A stretch of 64,000 nucleotides of DNA, from positions 3,738,001 to 3,802,000 of the forward strand of contig NZ_LT906480.1 in assembly GCF_900186865.1 (NCBI RefSeq), given 5' to 3'. The translations under genes were made by a program, and so were the position numbers. This DNA comes from Stenotrophomonas maltophilia. GTDB lineage: Bacteria > Pseudomonadota > Gammaproteobacteria > Xanthomonadales > Xanthomonadaceae. Of this stretch, positions 38,110 to 47,985 are shown one piece after another; the stretch's first letter is position 1, and every line of letters starts with the position of its first letter. The notes below the pieces were generated by a model that worked only from the letters and a program-made list of their open reading frames with translations, was not told where the DNA came from and made no database searches.

Positions 38110-38937
38110 ATGGCCGCTGCTGCGTATATGCCCCAGGTGAAAGGATTCCCCGAAACATTGGCCGAACAGGTGCTGGACGATGCACTGGGCAGCGGTGCAG
38201 CGGTTCCAGTATTGGCGATCAGCGGCCTGCAGGGGAGCGGCAAATCGACGCTGGCCGCGCAGGTGGTGGCGCGCGCCCAGTCGCGCGGCCTGAACGCCGC
38301 CACGCTGTCCATCGATGATGTCTACCTGACCCGCGCACAGCGGCAGCGGCTGGCCCGCCAGGTGCACCCGCTGCTGATCACCCGAGGCCCGCCGGGCACC
38401 CATGACCTGCCGTTGGCCCACGCGGTGCTGGACGCCGTGGCCACACGCCAGCCCTTCGCGATGCCTCGCTTCGACAAGCTGGCCGATGAACGCCTGCCCG
38501 AAGCGCACTGGCCGCAGCTGCAACGACCGCTGGACCTGCTGGTCTTCGAAGGCTGGTTCCTGGGCACCCCCGCGCAGGATGACGACGCGCTGGACAGCCC
38601 GTTGAACGCACTGGAGCGCGAAGCCGACGCCGATGGTCGCTGGCGGCGCTGGTGCAACCAGGCGCTGGCCCGCGACTACCCGGCGCTGTGGCAGCGCTGC
38701 GACCGCCTGTGGTTCCTGCAGCCGCCGGATTTCTCGGTGGTACCGCGCTGGCGCTGGCAGCAGGAGCAGAACCTGCAGGCCGCGCAGCCGGGCCGGCACG
38801 GCATGAGCCGGCCACAGCTGGAGCGCTTCGTGCAGTACTACGAGCGGGTCAGCCGCCAGGCGCTGCATGCCCTGCCTGCCCTGGCCGACCACGTGGTGGT
38901 GCTGGACGGCCAGCGACAGGTGCAGGACGTGCGCTGA
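38110..38937 (+). CDS. P-loop kinase of the D-glycerate 3-kinase (YggC/GLYK) type
   Basis: 275 residues with Walker A ISGLQGSGKSTLAAQVV, a following LSIDDVYLTRAQRQRLA, and RGPPGTHDLP plus FEGWFLGTPAQ, all typical of the glycerate-kinase-like P-loop family found in plants and in bacteria as YggC. Probably phosphorylates a small hydroxylated acid; glycerate is the family substrate but is unproven here. An in-frame Met at 38128 is an alternative start. Divergent from pdxH with a 40-bp gap. Confidence 0.8.
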   Translation: MAAAAYMPQVKGFPETLAEQVLDDALGSGAAVPVLAISGLQGSGKSTLAAQVVARAQSRGLNAATLSIDDVYLTRAQRQRLARQVHPLLITRGPPGTHDLPLAHAVLDAVATRQPFAMPRFDKLADERLPEAHWPQLQRPLDLLVFEGWFLGTPAQDDDALDSPLNALEREADADGRWRRWCNQALARDYPALWQRCDRLWFLQPPDFSVVPRWRWQQEQNLQAAQPGRHGMSRPQLERFVQYYERVSRQALHALPALADHVVVLDGQRQVQDVR

Positions 38938-38943
38938 GCGCGC

Positions 38944-39147
38944 CTATTCCACCAGGAAGGTCACCCGCAGGTTGACCCGCCATTCGGTGATTTCGCCGCT
39001 GCCATTGGTCACCACCTTGGTTTCGTTCACCCAGGCGCCCTGGATGCCCTTGACCGTCTCGGAGACCTTCTTCAGACCGCTGCGCACGGCGTCCTCCACG
39101 CTCTTCGGCGAGGAGGCGGTGATTTCGATGACCTTCGCGACCGTCAT
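38944..39147 (-). CDS. Dodecin (flavin-binding protein)
   Basis: 67 residues, the normal dodecin size. Sequence VAKVIEITASSPKSVEDAVR, then KKVSETVKGIQGAWVNETKV and the C-terminal strand WRVNLRVTFLVE. The Trp in GAWV is the flavin-stacking residue. Dodecins form twelve-subunit shells that store or buffer flavins. It starts at the ATG with GGAG upstream; convergent with the kinase gene. Confidence 0.92.
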   Translation of the reverse strand: MTVAKVIEITASSPKSVEDAVRSGLKKVSETVKGIQGAWVNETKVVTNGSGEITEWRVNLRVTFLVE

Positions 39148-39245
39148 GGCCTGTACTCCGGTTGGCGCGGGAAACCCCGCAGGAACGCCTACCCTGACGT
39201 GAAGGACGTAAAGGCCAGGGCACGGAGGTGTTAGCATCACAGGGC

Positions 39246-39788
39246 ATGAATCCTGCTCCGAACCTGATCCTGATCGGCCCGATGGGCGCCGGCAAAACCT
39301 GCATCGGCCGCCGCCTGGCCGAGCGCTTCACGCTGGACTTCGTCGATGTCGACCAGGCCATCGTCGATGCCGCCGGCGCCAGCATCCCGACCATTTTCGA
39401 GCACTCCGGCGAAGCCGGCTTCCGCAGCCATGAACGCGAGGCGCTTGCCCGCGTGCTGGAGGGTCGCGGCCAGCTGGTCTCCACCGGTGGCGGCGCGGTG
39501 CTGGATCCTGGCAACCGCGCGTTGATCGCCCAGCGCGGCTTCGTGGTCTACCTGCGGGTCAGCGTGACCGCGCAGCTGGAACGCCTGGCCCGCGACAAAG
39601 GCAGGCCGCTGCTGCAGCGCCCGGACCGTGAGCAGGTGCTGCACGATCTGGCCGCGCACCGCGACCCGCTGTACCGCGAACTGGCCGACATAACCCTTGA
39701 TACCGACCCGTACACCGCTGCCGACGCGACCGCCCACCTGGTGGTCAAGCTGGCCACGCAATGGCAGCGCCAGGACCTGACCCCATGA
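39246..39788 (+). CDS. aroK: Shikimate kinase
   Basis: 180 residues. Walker [21 protein letters not shown], shikimate-binding residues [11 protein letters not shown] and [20 protein letters not shown], and lid arginines in RPLLQRPDR. It phosphorylates shikimate in chorismate synthesis. The stop overlaps the aroB start by 4 bases (ATGA), so aroK and aroB are one translationally coupled unit. Confidence 0.96.
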   Translation: MNPAPNLILIGPMGAGKTCIGRRLAERFTLDFVDVDQAIVDAAGASIPTIFEHSGEAGFRSHEREALARVLEGRGQLVSTGGGAVLDPGNRALIAQRGFVVYLRVSVTAQLERLARDKGRPLLQRPDREQVLHDLAAHRDPLYRELADITLDTDPYTAADATAHLVVKLATQWQRQDLTP

Positions 39789-40897
39789 CTTCCCCCGCCC
39801 TGCTGCAGGTCGCCGTCGGCGGCGACCGCCCTTACTCCATCACCATCGGCGCCGGTGCGCAGGCCGACGGCGCCGCGCTGGCCTCGCATGTGCGTGGCCG
39901 CCACGTGCTTTTGCTCAGCGACAGCGAAGTGGCCCCGCGCTATCTGGATGCCGTGAAGCAGACCCTTCTGACCGCACGCCCCGACCTGATCGTCGGCGAG
40001 CATGTGCTGGCCGCGGGCGAAGCCTCCAAGACGCTGGCCGAATTCGGCCGTGCCATCGAAGCGCTGGCCGCGATCGGCGCCACCCGCGACGCCTGCGTGT
40101 TCGCCCTCGGCGGCGGCGTGGTCGGTGATCTGGCCGGCTTCGCTGCGGCCTGCTGGATGCGCGGCGTGGACTGCGTGCAGCTGCCGACCACCCTGTTGGC
40201 GATGGTCGATTCGTCGGTGGGCGGCAAGACTGCGGTCGACATCCCGGCCGGCAAGAACCTGGTCGGCGCGTTCCATCCGCCGCGCGCGGTGATCGCCGAT
40301 ACCCGCGTGCTGGCCACCCTGCCGCCGCGCGAGCTGCGTGCCGGCCTGGCCGAAGTGGTGAAGTACGGCGCGCTGGGTGATGCCGTGTTCTTCGAATGGC
40401 TGCAGCAGCATGCCGATGCGCTGCTGGCCGGCGACGATGCGGTACTGGCCGAAGCCATCGCGCGCAGCTGCCGGCACAAGGCTGCCATCGTCGAGCGTGA
40501 TCCGTTCGAGAAGGGCGAGCGCGCCCTGCTCAACCTCGGCCATACCTTCGGCCATGCCATCGAAACCGAGCAGGGCTACTCGGCCCCGGGCCGCGATGCG
40601 CTGAACCACGGCGAGGCGGTGGCGGTGGGCATGGTGCTGGCCGCGAAGCTGTCCACTCACCTGGGCCTGGCCGACGATGCCGATCGCGCACGCCTGCAGG
40701 CGCTGCTGGAACGGCTCGGCCTGCCGGTGTCGATCCCGGCCGGGCTGGACCCGCAGGCCCTGCTCGGCCGCATGCGGCTGGACAAGAAGAATGTGGCCGG
40801 CCGCCTGCGCCTGGTGCTGTGGCGCGGCATGGGCCGCGCCGAAGTGGTGCCGGACGTGGATGAAGCCGCGGTGCTGAAGGTGCTGTCGGCCCGGTAG
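39785..40897 (+). CDS. aroB: 3-dehydroquinate synthase
   Basis: 370 residues. NAD-binding [20 protein letters not shown], substrate/metal region [20 protein letters not shown], and zinc ligands Glu/His in [21 protein letters not shown] and [13 protein letters not shown]. It makes 3-dehydroquinate in the shikimate pathway. The final TAG stop is part of the GTAG of a downstream SMAG repeat. Confidence 0.97.
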   Translation: MTSPALLQVAVGGDRPYSITIGAGAQADGAALASHVRGRHVLLLSDSEVAPRYLDAVKQTLLTARPDLIVGEHVLAAGEASKTLAEFGRAIEALAAIGATRDACVFALGGGVVGDLAGFAAACWMRGVDCVQLPTTLLAMVDSSVGGKTAVDIPAGKNLVGAFHPPRAVIADTRVLATLPPRELRAGLAEVVKYGALGDAVFFEWLQQHADALLAGDDAVLAEAIARSCRHKAAIVERDPFEKGERALLNLGHTFGHAIETEQGYSAPGRDALNHGEAVAVGMVLAAKLSTHLGLADDADRARLQALLERLGLPVSIPAGLDPQALLGRMRLDKKNVAGRLRLVLWRGMGRAEVVPDVDEAAVLKVLSAR

Positions 40898-40918
40898 TGC
40901 CGGCCGCTGGCCGGCAAC
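40894..40918 (+). repeat. GTAG (SMAG) repeat whose TAG is the aroB stop codon
   Basis: GTAGTGCCGGCCGCTGGCCG then GCAAC. The TAG at 40895-40897 ends aroB. A degenerate inverted partner (GCCCGCCAGCCGCCGGCACG, about 40933-40952) follows, so this was probably once an inverted pair. Confidence 0.85.
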
Positions 40919-40998
40919 GTCAGCAACGAGGAAGCCCGCCAGCCGCCGGCACGACCACGTTGCGGCCGGGGTCACCCTGGCCCCGCTACAATCGGCCC

Positions 40999-41238
40999 AT
41001 GCACGTCTACCTGCAACATCCCGACGCCGGTGCGCAGGCACCGCGCTTCCTGCGCCTGAGCCTGCAGCCGGACCTGTTCGGCGGCTGGGAGCTGCTGCGC
41101 GAGAGCGGCCGCCTCGGCAACCGCTCGCAGCTGCGGCGCGAGCTGTTCCTGCAGGCCGACGAAGCCCGTCATGCCTTCGAGCAGGCCCGCGATGCCGAAC
41201 TGCATCGCGGCTTCCAGATCCTCTCGCACGGCGACTGA
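40999..41238 (+). CDS. WGR-domain small protein
   Basis: 79 residues. The pattern [20 protein letters not shown], then [20 protein letters not shown] and a basic/aromatic end [11 protein letters not shown] fits the WGR domain, here with [11 protein letters not shown] in place of the W-G-R core. WGR domains bind nucleic acid in PARP-like and other proteins. Small standalone forms have no established role. Lies between aroB and hemE in the same direction. Confidence 0.7.
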   Translation: MHVYLQHPDAGAQAPRFLRLSLQPDLFGGWELLRESGRLGNRSQLRRELFLQADEARHAFEQARDAELHRGFQILSHGD

Positions 41239-41273
41239 CGCCGCTGCCAACTTTCGTCCAAGGAATGCCCATC

Positions 41274-42347
41274 GTGACCAGCCCTCTCCGCAACGATCGC
41301 CTGCTGCGCGCCCTGCGCCGCGAACCGGTGGACTGCACCCCCGTCTGGCTGATGCGCCAGGCCGGCCGCTACCTGCCGGAGTACCGCGCAACCCGGGCCA
41401 AGGCCGGCAGCTTCCTGGCCATGGCCAAGAACCCGGAAATCGCCTGCGAAGTCACGCTGCAGCCGCTGCGCCGATTCCCGCTGGACGCAGCCATCCTGTT
41501 CTCGGACATCCTCACCATTCCCGATGCGATGGGCCTGGAGCTCTACTTTGTTGAAGGCGAAGGCCCGAAGTTCCGTCATCCGGTGCGTGACGAAGCGGCC
41601 ATCGCCCGGCTGGCGGTACCAGACATGGAGCAGGACCTGGGCTATGTGATGGACGCAGTGCGCCTGATCCGTCGGGAGCTGGACGGCCAGGTACCGTTGA
41701 TCGGCTTCTCCGGCAGCCCCTGGACACTGGCCTGCTACATGGTGGAAGGCGGCGGCAGCAAGGATTTCGCGCGCATCAAGGCAATGGCGCTGAACCATCC
41801 GCAGGCCCTGCACCGCCTGCTGGAGGTCACCACTGACGCGGTGATTGCGTACCTGGGCGCGCAGCGCGCGGCCGGTGCGCAGGCGCTGCAGGTGTTCGAC
41901 ACCTGGGGCGGCGTGCTGTCGCCGGCCATGTACCGCGAGTTCTCGCTGCGCTACCTGCAGCGCATCGCCGAGGGCCTGGAGCGCGGCGAAGGCAGCGAGC
42001 GCACGCCGCTGATCCTGTTCGGCAAGGGTACCGGCCTGCACCTGGAAGCGCTGTCGCAGACCGGCGCCGATGCACTGGGCCTGGACTGGACGCTGGATCT
42101 GGACGAGGCGATGCGCCGCACCGGTGGCCGCGTCGCGCTGCAGGGCAACCTCGACCCGACCACGCTGTACGCCTCGCCGGATGCGATCGCCGCAGCCGCA
42201 GCGCGGGTGCTCGACACCTACGCCGCCGGCAATGGCGGTTCGCGCGAGGGCCACGTGTTCAACCTCGGCCACGGCATGTCGCCGGACATGGACCCGGCCC
42301 ACGTGCAGGTGCTGGTCGACGCGGTGCACGCGCACAGCCAGCGCTGA
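41274..42347 (+). CDS. hemE: Uroporphyrinogen decarboxylase
   Basis: About 357 residues. Signature [20 protein letters not shown], then [18 protein letters not shown] and the C-terminal [20 protein letters not shown] are conserved. It converts uroporphyrinogen III to coproporphyrinogen III in heme synthesis. I favour the GTG at 41274 because AAGGA is 9 bases upstream and it gives the family-typical N-terminus; the ATG at 41265 is the alternative. Confidence 0.95.
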   Translation: MTSPLRNDRLLRALRREPVDCTPVWLMRQAGRYLPEYRATRAKAGSFLAMAKNPEIACEVTLQPLRRFPLDAAILFSDILTIPDAMGLELYFVEGEGPKFRHPVRDEAAIARLAVPDMEQDLGYVMDAVRLIRRELDGQVPLIGFSGSPWTLACYMVEGGGSKDFARIKAMALNHPQALHRLLEVTTDAVIAYLGAQRAAGAQALQVFDTWGGVLSPAMYREFSLRYLQRIAEGLERGEGSERTPLILFGKGTGLHLEALSQTGADALGLDWTLDLDEAMRRTGGRVALQGNLDPTTLYASPDAIAAAAARVLDTYAAGNGGSREGHVFNLGHGMSPDMDPAHVQVLVDAVHAHSQR

Positions 42348-42365
42348 GCATTCGGCATACGGTTG

Positions 42366-42387
42366 CGGCGCGATGTTGATCGCGCCG
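42366..42387. terminator. 9-bp stem with GTTG loop after hemE
   Basis: CGGCGCGAT / ATCGCGCCG around GTTG, 19 bases past the hemE stop. No T-run follows, so termination may be weak. Confidence 0.5.
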
Positions 42388-42439
42388 TGACCCACAGTGC
42401 GCGATCATGGCATCCCCCACGCTGCACCGGCCGCACCCC

Positions 42440-43849
42440 ATGTCCACATCGCCATCGACCTACAACCGCCAGCGCCCCCTGCTGTGGCTGGTGTCCTTGG
42501 CGATCTTCATGCAGATGCTGGACTCGACCATCGTCAACACGGCATTGCCGGCGATGGCGGCCAGCCTGGGCGAAAGCCCGCTGCAGATGCAGTCGGTGGT
42601 GTTCAGCTACGCGCTGGCGGTGGCCACCTTCATTCCCGCCTCGGGCTGGATCGCTGACCGCTACGGCACCCGTCGCACCTTCCTGGTGGCGATCATTCTG
42701 TTCACCCTCGGCTCGCTGGCCTGCGCGCTGGCCCAGCACCTGCACCAGCTGGTCGGTGCGCGCGTGCTGCAGGGCATCGGCGGCGCAATGCTGCTGCCGG
42801 TCGGCCGGCTGGCAGTGATGCGATCAGTGCCGCGCGAGGATTTCCTGCGCGCGATGAGCTTCATTGCCATCCCGGCCCTGGTCGGCCCGCTGATCGGCCC
42901 CACGCTGGGCGGCTGGCTGGTGGAGATCGCCTCGTGGCACTGGGTGTTCCTGATCAACCTGCCGATCGGCGTGATCGGATTCATCGCCGCGATGAAGATC
43001 ATGCCCGACCACTACGCCAGCCATCGCACCCGTTTCGACCTGCGTGGCTACATCATGCTGGCCTTCGCGATGGTGGTGCTGTCACTGGCGCTGGACGGCA
43101 TCTCCGGACTGGGCACGCCACACGCGCTGGTGATGCTGATGACCGTTGCAGGGCTGGCGGCGCTGGTGGGTTACTGGCTGCACGCTGCCAATTCGACGGC
43201 GCCGTTGTTCTCGCTGGCGCTGTTCCGCGTACCCAGCTACCGCATCGGCATTCTCGGCAATCTTTTCTCGCGCATCGGCAGCAGCGCCATGCCGATGCTG
43301 ATCCCGTTGCTGCTGCAGGTCGGCCTGGGCCTGGGCCCGATGAACGCCGGCCTGATGATGGTGCCGGTGGCAGCCGCCGGCATGGTCTCGAAGAAGCTGG
43401 CAGTGAAACTGGTGGAGCGCTACGGCTACCGTCGCGTGCTGATGGTCAACACCGTGCTGGTGGGCCTGGCGATGGCCAGCTTCATCCTGATGACACCCGG
43501 CCAGCACCTGGCCTGGCGCCTGTTGCAGCTTGCGTTCTTCGGCGCGGTCAATTCGCTGCAGTTCACCGTGATGAACACCGTGACCCTGCGCGATCTGGAC
43601 CGTGAGTTCGCCAGTTCCGGCAACAGCCTGCTGTCGATGGTGATGATGCTCGCCGCCGGCTTTGGTGCTGCTGCGGCCGGCAGCCTGCTGGCCGCGTTCG
43701 GCAACCACCTGGACAGCAACAGCGCCACCGCCGCGCTGCATGCCACGTTCCTGTGCGTGGGCGCGATCACCCTGACCTCGACGATGATCTTCTGGCAGCT
43801 GCCCGATACCAAGCCGGAGCCACGGCAGGTCGAGCACGTTGCGGAGTGA
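42440..43849 (+). CDS. MdtD-like major facilitator (DHA2, 14-TM) exporter
   Basis: About 469 residues. Motif region SLAIFMQMLDSTIVNTALPA (DHA2 motif with the LD..IVN..LP signature), motif A GWIADRYGTRRTFLVAIILF, and motif C-like GPLIGPTLGGWLVE. It closely resembles E. coli MdtD in recall. A proton-driven efflux pump with unknown substrate; no adjacent MFP or outer-membrane gene, so it may act alone. An upstream ATG at 42407 is an alternative; neither has a strong ribosome site. Confidence 0.85.
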   Translation: MSTSPSTYNRQRPLLWLVSLAIFMQMLDSTIVNTALPAMAASLGESPLQMQSVVFSYALAVATFIPASGWIADRYGTRRTFLVAIILFTLGSLACALAQHLHQLVGARVLQGIGGAMLLPVGRLAVMRSVPREDFLRAMSFIAIPALVGPLIGPTLGGWLVEIASWHWVFLINLPIGVIGFIAAMKIMPDHYASHRTRFDLRGYIMLAFAMVVLSLALDGISGLGTPHALVMLMTVAGLAALVGYWLHAANSTAPLFSLALFRVPSYRIGILGNLFSRIGSSAMPMLIPLLLQVGLGLGPMNAGLMMVPVAAAGMVSKKLAVKLVERYGYRRVLMVNTVLVGLAMASFILMTPGQHLAWRLLQLAFFGAVNSLQFTVMNTVTLRDLDREFASSGNSLLSMVMMLAAGFGAAAAGSLLAAFGNHLDSNSATAALHATFLCVGAITLTSTMIFWQLPDTKPEPRQVEHVAE

Positions 43850-43935
43850 GGGTGGTTCGGCAGGGCTGCCGCCCTGCACCTGCAGAGGCTTCAAGCCAAG
43901 GCAACAGCAACGGCAAAAGCAGGCATTCCGTGGGT

Positions 43936-44039
43936 GGTGGGGCGGTGTGGGCTTGCAGGACACGCCGTAAACCCGTCCCTGGGGGCTCGATGGCGCCATC
44001 CATGGCGCCAACGGTCCTGCAAGCCCACACCGCCCCACC
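43936..44039. repeat. 26-bp perfect inverted repeat with inner palindrome
   Basis: The arms 43936-43961 and 44014-44039 are exact reverse complements (arm begins GGTGGGGCGGTGTGGG). Between them lies a second dyad, TGGCGCCAT-CC-ATGGCGCCA (43991-44010). This is the strongest hairpin in the gene-free stretch 43850-44363, which I searched without finding a convincing gene. Confidence 0.85.
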
Positions 44040-44061
44040 TCTGACAGATTTTCGCGATCGG

Positions 44062-44151
44062 GTAGATCCACGCCATGCGTGGATGAATCTCCATCGAGAT
44101 CGAATATGTCGAATTGAGATCGAAAACCATCCACGCATGGCGTGGATCTAC
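44062..44151. repeat. Inverted pair of GTAG repeats (ATCCACGC type)
   Basis: Arm 44062-44084 (GTAGATCCACGCCATGCGTG...) and arm 44129-44151 are exact reverse complements over 23 bases. Each arm is itself a small palindrome (ATCCACGC / GCGTGGAT). This is a further sequence class of the GTAG repeat family. Confidence 0.85.
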
Positions 44152-44183
44152 TGCAGATCGCAGAATTCTGTCGAAGGCGGGGT

Positions 44184-44269
44184 GGTGTCGGAGTGCGGGG
44201 TGTCAGCCGCATGGATGCGGCTGCCAAGCCTACAAGGACGTACTTGCGGCGTCCCCGCACTCCGGCACC
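44184..44269. repeat. 17-bp inverted repeat (1 mismatch)
   Basis: GGTGTCGGAGTGCGGGG (44184-44200) against CCCCGCACTCCGGCACC (44253-44269). A nested dyad GCCGCATGGATGCGGC (about 44206-44221) lies inside. The outer ends of the gap (GCAGGGC...GCCCTGC near 43865-43880 and 44337-44357) are also partly complementary. Confidence 0.7.
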
Positions 44270-44363
44270 GCCCCGCCATCCCACGGGAAACCAGCTTTTG
44301 CTTCGGCTGTTGCTGTTGCTCCGGCTTGCAGCAGGTGCAGGGCTGCAAGCCCTGCAATAAACC

Positions 44364-47300
44364 CTACCTGCCCATCGCCTTGGCGATCGCTTCCACCAGC
44401 AGCTCACCGGTCACCGGCTTGCGCAGGAAACCACCGATGCCGGCCGCTTCCACCTGCTGCTGCAGGTCCGGATCGGTCCGTGCCGTCACGGCGAGCAGTG
44501 GCAGCATGTAGCCCTGGTTGCGCAGGTGCTGGGCCAGCTCGAAGCCGCTCAGGCCCGGCAGGTCCAGATCCAGCAGGCCGACGTCGAAATCCCCTGCGCT
44601 GATCTCGCGCAGTGCCGCCAGCGCATGGCCCGCATGCACCACTTCATGGCCGCGCGCACTCAACAGCCCGCGCACCACATCAGCCACGGTTGCATCATCC
44701 TCGACCAGCAGCACGCGCAATGGCGGCATGTTGGCCGCATCCTCGCGGTGCACTTCGCCCTCGGACTCTGCATTGGCATCGACCACCAGCGGCAACGGCA
44801 GGGTCACGCCAAAACACGTGCCGCGGCCGAGCTGGCTCTCCACCTGGATACGCCCCTGCATCGCCTGCGCCAGTTCGCGGCAGATCGCCAGGCCCAGGCC
44901 GCTGCCGCCGTACTGCGCCGCGGTGCGGGCGCCATCGGCCTGCTCGAAGCGGCGGAACAGGCGCTGCTGCTGTTCCTGGCTGATGCCCGGCCCGGTGTCG
45001 CGCACTTCGAAATGCAACGCGCGCAGCTCGCCGTCGCTGCGCGCATGCAGGGTGATGGTTCCGCGGCTGGTGAACTTGACCGCGTTGGAGAGCAGGTTGA
45101 GCAGGATCTGCCTTACCCGCATCGCATCGCCGGTCGCCTGCAGGCCCGGCGGCAACTGGTTGTCGAGGATGAAGCGCAGGCCCTTCTGCGCTGCCAGCGG
45201 TCCCATCAGCGCGGCCAGGTCCTGCAGCAGGCAGCTCAGCGCGAACGGCTTGGACTGCAGCTCCAGCCGTCCGGATTCGATCCGTGCCAGGTCCAGTGCA
45301 TCGTTGACCAGGTGAAGCAGGTGTTCGCCGGCGTGCCGGATCGACTGCGTGTAGCCGCGCTGCTGCGGGTCCAGCGGCGAGGCCAGCAGCAGTTCGCTCA
45401 TGCCGAGCACACCGGTCATCGGCGTGCGGATTTCGTGGCCGAGATTGGCCAGGAAGCGGGTCTTGGCCGCCGAGGCCTGTTCGGCCAGTTCCTGTTTATG
45501 CAGTGCCAGCTGATAGGCATGGCGCCGCTGCAGGCGACGGCGATACAACCAGGCAAACCAACTGGTCAGCAGAAGCGCGATCGAGGCCAGCACCAGCAGC
45601 CCGGACAGGCTGCGCCACCACGGTGGCTGTACACGGAATTCCAGGCTCTGCACCCGGGACCAGACATGGTCGGCCGAGCGCGCCTGTACCTCCAGGCGGT
45701 AGCTGCCCGGCGGCAGGCGCGAGAACAGGCGCTCACCGGCCGGCCCCACTTCCACCCAATCGGGGTCGTAGCCGGCCAGGCGGTAGCGGTAGCTGTTGGA
45801 GGCCGAATCGGCGAATGACAACAGTCGCGCGACGATGCGCAGGTCACGGTCACCATCGGCAATCTGCAAGGGCGTGTCGTGGGTCAGGTCGAGTACCTGC
45901 TCGTTGCGGCGGACTTCGACCCGTTCGATCACCAACGGCGCCCGCCGCACCGACGGCCGCACCTGTTCCGGGTCGAACACCACCACGCCGGCCGGGGTAC
46001 CGGCCACCAGATGGCCATCGCCGGACATCGCCAACGTGTGCTCGCGGAACTCCTGGCTGGGCAGGCCGTCGTGGACGCCGTACAGGCGCACGCTCTGCCC
46101 GTCGGCGCCAACCCGGACCAGGCCGCGCGCACTGGTGGCCCAGGCCACCCCCTGTGCGTCGACCACCAGCCCGGAAGCGGAGATCGCCGGGTAACCCTGC
46201 TCCGCGCCGACCACGGCCTGCCGTTCAAGCCGGCCCTGCCTCCAGCGGTAGCGCGACAGGCGGCCATCCTCCGACAGCCAGACCTGGCCATCGCGGCCCA
46301 CGTGCAACGCATGGATCGCGGTCGCCGGCGCGCCCGGCACCGGCTGGAAGCGCTCGCTTTCCGGCAGCCACTGCAGCAGGCCACGGCTACTGGCCAGCCA
46401 GATGTGGTCCTGCGGCCCGCATTCCACATCCAGGTTGAGCTGGCCCTGCTGCAGGCCGCGCTGGCCGTTTTCCAACTGGCGGCGCAGGCGACCGTCGAGG
46501 TCACGCTGCTGCAGGCCTGCAGGCAACATCAACCATAGACTGTCGCCGTCACAGGTCATCATCGACTCGATGACCCCTTCCATGGTCGCGTCGGCCCCGG
46601 CATCACGGCCCCAGCGACGTAGCTCACGTCGCTTCGGGTCATAGCGGAGCAACGCATCGGTCGAGCCGATCCAGACCTGGCCACGGCGATCCTCGCGTAC
46701 CGAGGACAACCAGTACATGCCATTGACCCAGGTGCGGTGCTGCTCGATCTTGCCCGTCCTTGGATCGAACCGGTCCAGCGCACCGTGGCTGCCGACCGTC
46801 CAGATGCCGCCATTGCTGGAAGGGCTGGTGCCGAGCACGAAGGCATTGCGCAGCGAACCGGTGTCGTCCTCCAATCGCGACAGCACCGAGAACTGCCACC
46901 AGCGCGGCAGCAGATGCCACAGGCCGGCATTGGTACTGGCCAACCAGATGCCGCCTTCGCGGTCCTCGTAGGCGCCCGTCCAGTTCGGCCGCACCGGCCC
47001 GCGCGCAACGGCGCTGTACAGTGGAACGGTCTGGTACTGCCCATCCACGGCCCGACCAAGCCCGGTACGGGTATCCAACCAATGCCCGCCCTGTTCATCG
47101 CGCAGCATCATGCCGAGCACCTGCTCGCCCGGGGGCAGTTTCCAGGGCGGCGATTCAAAACGCCCGTCCGGGCGACGCACCGTGGCGCCGGCCATCGTAC
47201 TGATCCACAGGCTGCCATCGGGTTCGCTGGTCAACCCATCGATCAGCAGGCTGGGAATGACGTCCGTACCGACCCGCTCGAAGTCGGTGCCGGTCCAGCG

Positions 47301-47942
47301 CGCCACGCCATGCTTTGTGCCGACCCACAGGCTGCCATCGGCCAGCGTGGCCAGGTACGGCACCGAGGCGGCAGGCAGGCTGCGGGGATTGTTGGCCTCG
47401 GGCAGGAAACGCTGCAGGCGGTCCTGGCTGTCCAGCCGGTACAGCCCACCTTCGTGGGTGCCGAACCAGATCGCACCGTCCGGCGTGGTCGCCAGGCTCC
47501 AGACCGTGTTGGTCCCCATCAACGGCTGGCTGCTGCGGTCGTAGAAATGCAGCTGGCGGCGGTCGGCCGACATCCGTACCAGGCCCGCGTTCTCGGTCCC
47601 GATCCAGAGCTGGTTGCGCGCATCGACCAGGACCGTCCAGATGCGGTTGTCGCGCAGGCCATCCTCAGAACGCCAGATCCGGTAGTTGCGCCCGTCGTAA
47701 CGGGCCAGGCCGTCGTTGGTGGCGATCCACAGGTAGCCATAGCGGTCTTCGGCCATGCGGTTGACGGTATTGGACGGCAGGCCGTCGAATACCGTCACCT
47801 GGCGCGGGCTCGGTGGCACCGGCTGCGCGGCAGCGGGTGACAGGCCGCACAGGAGGATCAGCAGCAGCATTGCCGCCCGCAGATACACCACCGATTGCCT
47901 CCTCACGCTGCCTGATGATTCCCGCGCCGCGGGCGTCGGCAT
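44364..47942 (-). CDS. Hybrid sensor histidine kinase/response regulator with beta-propeller sensor
   Basis: 1192 residues. Signal/anchor about 25-40 (MLLLILLCGLSPAAAQ), a large periplasmic two-propeller region built of repeats such as YGYLWIATNDGLARYDG (to about 690), a Y_Y_Y domain (YRYRLAGYDPDWVEVGPAGE), a transmembrane helix (VLASIALLLTSWFAWLYRRR), HisKA with His836 in [15 protein letters not shown], HATPase_c, and a C-terminal receiver ([14 protein letters not shown]; Asp in GLLDLDLPG). Such proteins usually sense carbohydrate-related signals. It has no HTH, so output is by phosphotransfer. Tandem paralogue of the next gene (43-bp gap). An internal ATG at 47870 is an alternative start. 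Confidence 0.92.
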   Translation of the reverse strand: MPTPAARESSGSVRRQSVVYLRAAMLLLILLCGLSPAAAQPVPPSPRQVTVFDGLPSNTVNRMAEDRYGYLWIATNDGLARYDGRNYRIWRSEDGLRDNRIWTVLVDARNQLWIGTENAGLVRMSADRRQLHFYDRSSQPLMGTNTVWSLATTPDGAIWFGTHEGGLYRLDSQDRLQRFLPEANNPRSLPAASVPYLATLADGSLWVGTKHGVARWTGTDFERVGTDVIPSLLIDGLTSEPDGSLWISTMAGATVRRPDGRFESPPWKLPPGEQVLGMMLRDEQGGHWLDTRTGLGRAVDGQYQTVPLYSAVARGPVRPNWTGAYEDREGGIWLASTNAGLWHLLPRWWQFSVLSRLEDDTGSLRNAFVLGTSPSSNGGIWTVGSHGALDRFDPRTGKIEQHRTWVNGMYWLSSVREDRRGQVWIGSTDALLRYDPKRRELRRWGRDAGADATMEGVIESMMTCDGDSLWLMLPAGLQQRDLDGRLRRQLENGQRGLQQGQLNLDVECGPQDHIWLASSRGLLQWLPESERFQPVPGAPATAIHALHVGRDGQVWLSEDGRLSRYRWRQGRLERQAVVGAEQGYPAISASGLVVDAQGVAWATSARGLVRVGADGQSVRLYGVHDGLPSQEFREHTLAMSGDGHLVAGTPAGVVVFDPEQVRPSVRRAPLVIERVEVRRNEQVLDLTHDTPLQIADGDRDLRIVARLLSFADSASNSYRYRLAGYDPDWVEVGPAGERLFSRLPPGSYRLEVQARSADHVWSRVQSLEFRVQPPWWRSLSGLLVLASIALLLTSWFAWLYRRRLQRRHAYQLALHKQELAEQASAAKTRFLANLGHEIRTPMTGVLGMSELLLASPLDPQQRGYTQSIRHAGEHLLHLVNDALDLARIESGRLELQSKPFALSCLLQDLAALMGPLAAQKGLRFILDNQLPPGLQATGDAMRVRQILLNLLSNAVKFTSRGTITLHARSDGELRALHFEVRDTGPGISQEQQQRLFRRFEQADGARTAAQYGGSGLGLAICRELAQAMQGRIQVESQLGRGTCFGVTLPLPLVVDANAESEGEVHREDAANMPPLRVLLVEDDATVADVVRGLLSARGHEVVHAGHALAALREISAGDFDVGLLDLDLPGLSGFELAQHLRNQGYMLPLLAVTARTDPDLQQQVEAAGIGGFLRKPVTGELLVEAIAKAMGR

Positions 47943-47985
47943 GGTAAACCGAAAGTCGCGCCGTTCACGCCCGGCGTCGACGTTT

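Noticed and set aside
43850-44363. Small open frames in the repeat-filled gap
   Set aside because: They run through the inverted repeats, have no ribosome site and translate to low-complexity sequence.
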